NCBI GenBank assembly: GCA_034434235.1
Contig: DAOTZV010000229.1
Coordinates: 1-15,141, forward strand
Length of the DNA stretch: 15,141 nt
Direction: 5' to 3'
Source of the DNA: CAKZKT01 sp034434235
GTDB taxonomy: Bacteria > Chloroflexota > Anaerolineae > CG2-30-64-16
The notes below the pieces were generated by a model. It was not told the DNA's origin, did no database searches, and worked only from the letters and a program-made list of their open reading frames with translations. Positions 6,633-11,808 of this stretch are shown here, piece by piece. A program made the position numbers and the translations under genes. Position 1 is the first letter of the stretch, and the number at the start of each line of letters is the position of its first letter.

Positions 6633-8042
6633 ATGACCCAAGTCAACGCCGACTTCACGCCGTTTGCCGAACGAATGCGGGCCGAAAACCTGCCCGAGAT
6701 CGTCATCCGCACCTTTGAGCACTATTACAACCAGCTCGCCGAGGGCCGCACCGGGCTTCTCCCCGAGGCGGACATCCTGCCCGTGGAATCATTGCCCGAC
6801 GCGGAGCAGCTCGCCGCGGACCTGGCCGAGGCGGGCCGGGCCGCTCTGCCGCACACGATTCTGCTGAAGTTGAACGGCGGCTTGGGCACCGGCATGGGGC
6901 TGGAGCGGGCCAAATCGCTGCTGGTGGCGAAGAACGGTCTGACCTTCCTGGACATCATCGCCCGGCAGGCGCTGCTCAGCGGCGCGCCGTTGGTGCTGAT
7001 GAACAGCTTCACCACCCGCGAGGATTCGCTGGCCGTCCTGGCCCGCTATGGGGAACTGGCGCGCTTCGGCATCCCGCTGGACTTCCTCCAGCACAAGGTG
7101 CCGAAGGTGTTCCAGGCCGACCTGACGCCCGCCCGCTGGCCGGCCGACCCGGACCTGGAATGGTGTCCGCCCGGCCACGGCGACATCTACACCGCGCTGC
7201 TGACCAGCGGCATGCTCGACGCGTTGCTGGCGCGCGGCTACCGATACGCGTTCGTGTCCAACGCCGACAACCTGGGCGCGGTGCTGGAGCCGGCCATCCT
7301 GGGCTATTTCGTCGTCCAGCGCCTTCCCTTCCTGATGGAGGTGGCCGACCGCACCGAGGCCGACCGCAAAGGCGGCCATCTGGCCCGACGCCGCGACGGC
7401 CGGCTGATCCTGCGCGAATCGGCCCAATGCCCGGCCGAGGACATGCCGGCCTTCCAGGATATCGGCCGACATCGCTATTTCAACACCAACAACCTGTGGC
7501 TGAACCTGCCGGCGTTGCACGCGTTGCTTCAGGCGCGCGGGGGCATCCTGGGCCTGCCGATGATCCGCAACCGCAAGCCGATAGACCCGCGCGACCCGAA
7601 CTCTCCGCCGGTCTATCAGTTGGAGACGGCCATGGGCGCGGCGATCGAGCTGTTCGAGGGGGCCGGCGCGCTGCGGGTGCCGCGCACGCGCTTCGCGCCG
7701 GTCAAGACCACCGACGACCTGTTGGCCGTGCGCTCGGATGCCTATCTGTTGACCGAAGGGTTTCAGGTGATTCCCAATCCGGCGCGGCGCCTATCGGCGC
7801 CGCCCGTGGTATGCCTGGATCCGCGCTTCTATCGGCTGATTGACGACCTGGAAGCGCGCTTTCCCTTCGGCCCGCCGTCGCTGGTGGATTGCGAACGTCT
7901 GGTCGTCCGGGGCGACGTCCGATTCGGCCGCGCGGTGGTGTGTTGCCGGGCCGTCGAGGTGATCAACGAGTCGGACGCGCCGGCCGTGATCGCCGACGGT
8001 GCCACGTTGTGCGGCGTGCATCGGCTGCGAGGCGGGCCGTGA
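6633..8042 (+). CDS. UTP-glucose-1-phosphate uridylyltransferase, UDPGP family
   Basis: A 469-residue nucleotidyltransferase of the eukaryote-type UDPGP family rather than bacterial GalU. The nucleotide-binding loop is KLNGGLGTGMG at 79-89, followed by LMNSFTT, the QHKVPKV segment, the uridine-site stretch CPPGHGD ending at Asp184, SNADNLGA with Asp212, and FNTNNLWLNL. It should make UDP-glucose from UTP and glucose-1-phosphate in the cytoplasm, for glycan or glycolipid synthesis; a UDP-GlcNAc or UDP-galactose role cannot be excluded from motifs alone. Its length fits bacterial members. The ATG lies 9 bases after the gatCA stop with GAGGA just upstream, and its TGA overlaps the GTG of the next gene, so the three genes are very probably co-transcribed. 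Confidence 0.9.
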   Translation: MTQVNADFTPFAERMRAENLPEIVIRTFEHYYNQLAEGRTGLLPEADILPVESLPDAEQLAADLAEAGRAALPHTILLKLNGGLGTGMGLERAKSLLVAKNGLTFLDIIARQALLSGAPLVLMNSFTTREDSLAVLARYGELARFGIPLDFLQHKVPKVFQADLTPARWPADPDLEWCPPGHGDIYTALLTSGMLDALLARGYRYAFVSNADNLGAVLEPAILGYFVVQRLPFLMEVADRTEADRKGGHLARRRDGRLILRESAQCPAEDMPAFQDIGRHRYFNTNNLWLNLPALHALLQARGGILGLPMIRNRKPIDPRDPNSPPVYQLETAMGAAIELFEGAGALRVPRTRFAPVKTTDDLLAVRSDAYLLTEGFQVIPNPARRLSAPPVVCLDPRFYRLIDDLEARFPFGPPSLVDCERLVVRGDVRFGRAVVCCRAVEVINESDAPAVIADGATLCGVHRLRGGP

Positions 8043-8260
8043 CGCGCGTGCGTTGTTACGCCGGCGGCCGCTATCCCGAACGCCCCGTAGCGTTCGAGTG
8101 GGGAGGCCGATGGCTGGAGGTGGCCGAAGTGTTGCGCCAAGGCCGCCATCCCACCGGCCTGACGTTCGACGTGCAGACCGCCGACGGCGGCCGCTATCGG
8201 CTGGAATGGCGAGAGGCCGAAGACGAGTGGATCATCACTCCGCGAGCTCAAACAGGATGA
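8039..8260 (+). CDS. Small conserved-looking protein, DUF6504-like
   Basis: A 73-residue protein starting at a GTG that overlaps the preceding TGA (GTGA), a usual sign of translational coupling. The frame is also open upstream, but longer starts would run inside the UDPGP gene. The sequence (PVAFEWGGRWLEVAEVL, then TADGGRYRLEW, then DEWIITP) predicts a small beta-rich domain. It resembles the layout of DUF6504-type proteins, in which a Trp-rich strand pattern precedes a DGxxYxL strand. There is no signal peptide, membrane segment or recognisable catalytic motif. The following gene starts 6 bases later. The coding call rests on the overlap, codon use like its neighbours and the even spacing; I do not know its function. 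Confidence 0.7.
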   Translation: MTRVRCYAGGRYPERPVAFEWGGRWLEVAEVLRQGRHPTGLTFDVQTADGGRYRLEWREAEDEWIITPRAQTG

Positions 8261-8266
8261 CGAACC

Positions 8267-9604
8267 ATGAACGATACCATGAACTGGGATGCGATCCTTG
8301 CCGATGCGCTGGCGACGATGAGCCGCTACGTACAATTCGACACCACCAACCCGCCCGGCAACGAGATGCCCGCGGCCGAATGGCTGGCCGACCAACTGCG
8401 CGAGCGTGGCATCACCCGCGACATCACGATCTACGAGCCGGCGCCCGGCCGCGGGCTGCTGGTCGGCCGCATCGCCGGCAGCGAGCCGCTCAAGCCGCTC
8501 CTCCTCAATCACCACATGGATGTCGTGGCGGCCGATCCCGCCCAATGGACGCACCCGCCCTTCAGCGGCGCGGTGGCCGATGGCTTCGTGTGGGGCCGCG
8601 GCACGCTCGACACCAAGGATCTGGGCGTCATGTTCCTCCTGGCGCTCGATTCCCTGCTGAAGGAAGGAGTGCGCTTCCGCCGGCCGATCATCTTCCTGGC
8701 CGTGCCCGACGAAGAGACCGGCGGCAGCGTCGGCATGCGCTGGTTGACCGAACGCCATCTGGCCGGGCTCGATCCCGAATGGGTGTGGGATGAGGGAAGC
8801 GGCGGATTGCGCGGCATGTTCGGCGAGCGGGTGATGTTCGGCGTGGCCGTAGCCGAAAAGCGGCCGCACAACGTGCGCCTGGTCGCCACGGGCGACCCCG
8901 GCCATGGCTCCATGCCCCACGCCAACAACGCGGTCGCCACATTGGTCGCCGCGCTGAACCGGATCTTGCGCCATCCGCGGCCGGCGCATCTCAATGCGGT
9001 CACCGCGGCGATGTTCCGCGCGCTCGCCGGCGAGCAGAAATTCCCCGCCTCGTTCCTGTTGCGCCACCTGGATCAGCCGCTGATCTTGCGGCTGGCGCTC
9101 GGCCGGCTCTCGGCCGACAAACTGATCGGCGCGCTGTTGCGCGACACGATCAGCCCGACGATCCTGCGCGCGGGCTACAAGATCAACGTCATCCCGGAGC
9201 GGGCCGAGGCCGAGCTGGATTGCCGGCTGTTGCCCGAAACCGATGCCACGGAATTCGTCCGCTGGCTCGAGGCGACGATCGCGGACAGGCGCGTGCGCGT
9301 CGAGGTGGGCGAAGCCGCGGCGCCCTCTGGGATCGCGCCGATGGAGGGGCCGTTCTACGAGGCGATTCGCCGGGCGGTGGCGACCCACGTGCCGGCCGCG
9401 GGCCTCTTTCCCCTGCTGGTGCCGGGCGCAACCGATGGCCGCTACTTCCGGCAGCGCGGCTACGCGGCCTATGGCTTCGGTCCGGTCATCCTGGACCGGA
9501 CCGATCTCGGCCGCGTGCATGGGATAGACGAGCGCATCTCGGCCGAGAACCTGTTGTTGGGCATCAAAATAACGCGCGAGATCATTCGCGATCTGTGCGC
9601 ATAA
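8267..9604 (+). CDS. M20-family metallopeptidase / amidohydrolase
   Basis: A 445-residue M20 enzyme with the full two-zinc site: His83 in HHMDV, bridging Asp115 in GRGTLDTKD, catalytic Glu149 and zinc Glu150 in PDEETGG, and the late His418 in VHGIDE. The central lid (dimerisation) domain lies at about 195-320. Family members cleave dipeptides, N-acyl amino acids or carbamoyl amides in the cytoplasm; the motifs do not tell which. There is no signal peptide. AGGA at 8253-8256 precedes the ATG by 10 bases; a second in-frame ATG at 8279 is possible. It sits 6 bases after the small gene and 23 before the aminotransferase, suggesting release of an amino acid that the next enzyme could transaminate. 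Confidence 0.9.
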   Translation: MNDTMNWDAILADALATMSRYVQFDTTNPPGNEMPAAEWLADQLRERGITRDITIYEPAPGRGLLVGRIAGSEPLKPLLLNHHMDVVAADPAQWTHPPFSGAVADGFVWGRGTLDTKDLGVMFLLALDSLLKEGVRFRRPIIFLAVPDEETGGSVGMRWLTERHLAGLDPEWVWDEGSGGLRGMFGERVMFGVAVAEKRPHNVRLVATGDPGHGSMPHANNAVATLVAALNRILRHPRPAHLNAVTAAMFRALAGEQKFPASFLLRHLDQPLILRLALGRLSADKLIGALLRDTISPTILRAGYKINVIPERAEAELDCRLLPETDATEFVRWLEATIADRRVRVEVGEAAAPSGIAPMEGPFYEAIRRAVATHVPAAGLFPLLVPGATDGRYFRQRGYAAYGFGPVILDRTDLGRVHGIDERISAENLLLGIKITREIIRDLCA

Positions 9605-9627
9605 AGCCATCGAAGAGGTATTCATCC

Positions 9628-10797
9628 ATGTCCGATCGCATCTCGCGGCGGGTGGCGGCCGTGCCGCCATCCGGCATCCGCAAGTTCTTCGACATCGCGG
9701 CCACGATGCAAGATGTCATCTCGCTGAGCATCGGCGAGCCGGACTTTGTCACGCCCGACGTGATCCGCCAGGCCGGCATTGCCTCGCTCCAGCGCGGGGA
9801 AACGCGCTACACGTCGAACTCCGGCATCGCGGCCCTGCGCCAGGCGGTCGTCGCCAAATGGGCGCAGCTTTACGGGGTGCTCTACGATCCGGAGGCCGAG
9901 TGCCTGATCACCGTCGGCGGCTCGGAGGCGCTCTACCTGGCGCTCACCGCCGTCCTGGACCCCGGCGACGAGGTCATCATCCCGGAGCCGTGCTTCGTCT
10001 CCTACGAAGCCGAGGTGACCTTCGCCGGCGGGACGCCGGTGCCCATCGCCACACGCGTCGAAAACGACTTTCAGGTCACCGCCGCGCAGATCGAGGCCGC
10101 GCTCACCCCGCGCACCAAGGCCCTCCTGATCAACTATCCGAACAACCCGACCGGCGCCATCCTCGGCCGGGAGCACATGGCCGAGATCGCCGCGCTGGCC
10201 GAGCGCCACGATCTGCTGGTCATCTCCGATGAGATCTACGACCGGCTGATCTACGGCGGCGGCCGGCACATCACCTTCAGCAGCCTGCCGGGGATGCGCG
10301 ACCGCACGATCATCATCGGCGGCTTTTCGAAGGACTACGCCATGACCGGCTGGCGACTGGGCTTCGCGCTGGCGCCGGCCGATATCCTGGCCGCCATGCG
10401 CAAGATCCACCAATACACCATCATGTCCGCGCCGACCACCGCGCAGGTGGCCGCGATCGTTGCGCTCACCGATCCGCGCGCGGAGGAAGCCGTGCAGGCG
10501 ATGGTCGAATCGTATGACGCGCGGCGCCGGCTGCTGCTGGACGGCTTGAACAGCATCGGCCTGCGGGCGTTTGAGCCGCGGGGCGCGTTCTACGCGTTCC
10601 CCGACATCCGGCCGAGCGGCATGACCTCCGACCGGTTCGCGTGGGCGCTGCTGGAAGAGGAACGGGTGGCGGTGGTGCCCGGCCCGGCTTTCGGCCTGGG
10701 CGGCGAGGGGTACGTGCGCATCTGTTACGCCACGGCCCGAGATCAAATCGAAGAGGCATTGGAACGGATGCACCGCTTCATGCGCCGACATGGCTAA
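9628..10797 (+). CDS. Class I/II pyridoxal-phosphate aminotransferase
   Basis: A 389-residue fold-type I aminotransferase. Key residues are NNPTG at 172-176 (Asn173), Asp201 and Tyr204 in SDEIYD, the PLP lysine Lys235 in FSKDYAMTGWRLG, and the carboxylate-binding Arg364 in YVRICYA. The N-terminal SIGEPDF motif is present. This places it in the aspartate/aromatic/PatA-like subgroup Ialpha/Igamma; the amino donor cannot be fixed from the sequence. The frame is open back to 9220, inside the M20 gene, but the real start is the ATG at 9628: AGAGGT lies 8 bases upstream, and the protein starts at the usual family position. It is followed after 12 bases by the FAD subunit gene with a strong ribosome site. 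Confidence 0.92.
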   Translation: MSDRISRRVAAVPPSGIRKFFDIAATMQDVISLSIGEPDFVTPDVIRQAGIASLQRGETRYTSNSGIAALRQAVVAKWAQLYGVLYDPEAECLITVGGSEALYLALTAVLDPGDEVIIPEPCFVSYEAEVTFAGGTPVPIATRVENDFQVTAAQIEAALTPRTKALLINYPNNPTGAILGREHMAEIAALAERHDLLVISDEIYDRLIYGGGRHITFSSLPGMRDRTIIIGGFSKDYAMTGWRLGFALAPADILAAMRKIHQYTIMSAPTTAQVAAIVALTDPRAEEAVQAMVESYDARRRLLLDGLNSIGLRAFEPRGAFYAFPDIRPSGMTSDRFAWALLEEERVAVVPGPAFGLGGEGYVRICYATARDQIEEALERMHRFMRRHG

Positions 10798-10804
10798 AAG
10801 GAGG
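10798..10804 (+). promoter_or_regulatory. Strong Shine-Dalgarno site of the FAD subunit
   Basis: AAGGAGG begins within the TAA of the aminotransferase and lies five bases before the ATG at 10810. It is a near-perfect match to the anti-Shine-Dalgarno sequence and fixes the start of the next gene within the same transcript. Confidence 0.7.
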
Positions 10805-10809
10805 CGCCC

Positions 10810-11775
10810 ATGCTTTTGAATCTGCGCGAATACCATCGGCCGGCCGTCGAGGCGCCGCAGCGCGCGCTGGCTCACGCCATCGAGCTCCTGGCCCGGCCCG
10901 ACATCCGCACCGTGCCGCTCGCCGGCGGCGATACCCTGCTCGCCGCGGCCCATTCAATCTGTAGGACGAACTTCAGTTCGTCCTCCCCCGCAACCGATCC
11001 AACACGTAGGACGAACTTAAGTTCGTCCTACGTGGAAACCGAATCCGCGATCGAAGCCGTAGTGGATCTGCAAGGACTGGGGCTCGACGCGATCCAGGCG
11101 GACGAGGCGACCGGAACATTGCGCATCGGCGCGATGGTCACGCGCGCGGCCCTGGCCGACCACCCGGCCGCGCGCGACTTCTGTTCGGGCATCCTGGCCG
11201 AAGGAGCGCGCGGCGGGATCGGCAGCGTACAGCGCAACCGGGCCACGGTGGGCGGCGCGGTGGCAGTGGCCGCGGCCAACGACCTCCTGGTCGCGACGCT
11301 GTTGGTCTGCGACGCCCGCGTAGCCCTCTTCGGCCGCGCGGGCACGAGCGAATTGCCGCTGCGCGAGTTCCTGCCGCGCCGCAACGCACTGCTCTCCGCG
11401 CCCGCGCTGATCACCGAGGTGGTCGTCGGCCGGCCGGCGGGGCCCGTCGGCGCCGCGCTGGTGCGCGTGGCGCGCACCCCCGCCGACACAGCGATCGTTG
11501 CGGCCGCGGCGCTGATCGAGCGAGACGACGACCGGTGCCGTGCGGCGCGGCTGTCGCTCGCCGGCGTTGCCGACCTCCCGCTCGACCTGTCGGACGCGGC
11601 CGCGGCCCTGGTCGGCCGGGAGCCGACGGCCGCCGCCATCGCCGAAGCGGCCGGCCGGGCCGCCGCGAACCTCCGGCCGCCGGCCGACTTCCGGGGAAGC
11701 TCCGAATATCGCCGGGCCATGGCCGAAGTGTTGGCCGGCCGGGCGCTCCGCCTGGCCTGGGAACGGGCCGCCTGA
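10810..11775 (+). CDS. FAD-binding (medium) subunit of a molybdenum hydroxylase
   Basis: A 321-residue CoxM/CutM-type subunit, which passes electrons from 2Fe-2S clusters to FAD. The first FAD loop is PLAGGDTLLA at about 37-46 (family form AGGTDLL, here with D and T swapped). The second is NRATVGGAVAVAAANDLL around residues 143-160. Residues 160-210 fit the FAD domain and the C-terminal 220-321 the CO-dehydrogenase flavoprotein C-terminal domain, which ends SSEYRRAMAEVLAGRAL as in the family. Residues 51-74 are an insertion encoded by two palindromic repeats, placed between the first FAD loop and the AVVDLQGLGLD strand that normally follows closely. It may cost folding or FAD affinity, but the frame is intact. 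The partner subunit gene begins 33 bases downstream. Confidence 0.9.
   Translation: MLLNLREYHRPAVEAPQRALAHAIELLARPDIRTVPLAGGDTLLAAAHSICRTNFSSSSPATDPTRRTNLSSSYVETESAIEAVVDLQGLGLDAIQADEATGTLRIGAMVTRAALADHPAARDFCSGILAEGARGGIGSVQRNRATVGGAVAVAAANDLLVATLLVCDARVALFGRAGTSELPLREFLPRRNALLSAPALITEVVVGRPAGPVGAALVRVARTPADTAIVAAAALIERDDDRCRAARLSLAGVADLPLDLSDAAAALVGREPTAAAIAEAAGRAAANLRPPADFRGSSEYRRAMAEVLAGRALRLAWERAA
10961..11034. repeat. Two palindromic repeats in frame inside the FAD subunit gene
   Basis: Copies at 10961-10986 (centre TTCA, right arm decayed) and 11003-11034 (perfect 32-bp palindrome including flanks), both with GGAC arms. The centres are 45 bp apart, a multiple of three. They are read as CRTNFSSSS and RRTNLSSSY, in the same frame of the element as in the copies at 1888-1952. 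The spacer is AT-richer than the gene. Removing the block restores a normal-looking family alignment between LLAAAHS and AIEAVVDLQ, by eye. Confidence 0.93.
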
Positions 11776-11808
11776 CGCCCAGACACGCGGCGAGAAAGGT
11801 GCGGAACG

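Noticed and set aside
9220..9627. N-terminal extension of the aminotransferase
   Set aside because: The frame is open inside the M20 gene, but the family start, the Shine-Dalgarno AGAGGT and the change in residue composition all support ATG 9628.
7829..9670. Minus-strand open frame of 613 codons
   Set aside because: It lies opposite the UDPGP, small-protein and M20 genes. It is open because of high GC at third positions, and its product has shadow composition.
121..11034. TTAA target duplications of a piggyBac-like element
   Set aside because: TTAA is the centre of the palindrome and not its border, it is not conserved in three copies, and no transposon ends or transposase are seen.
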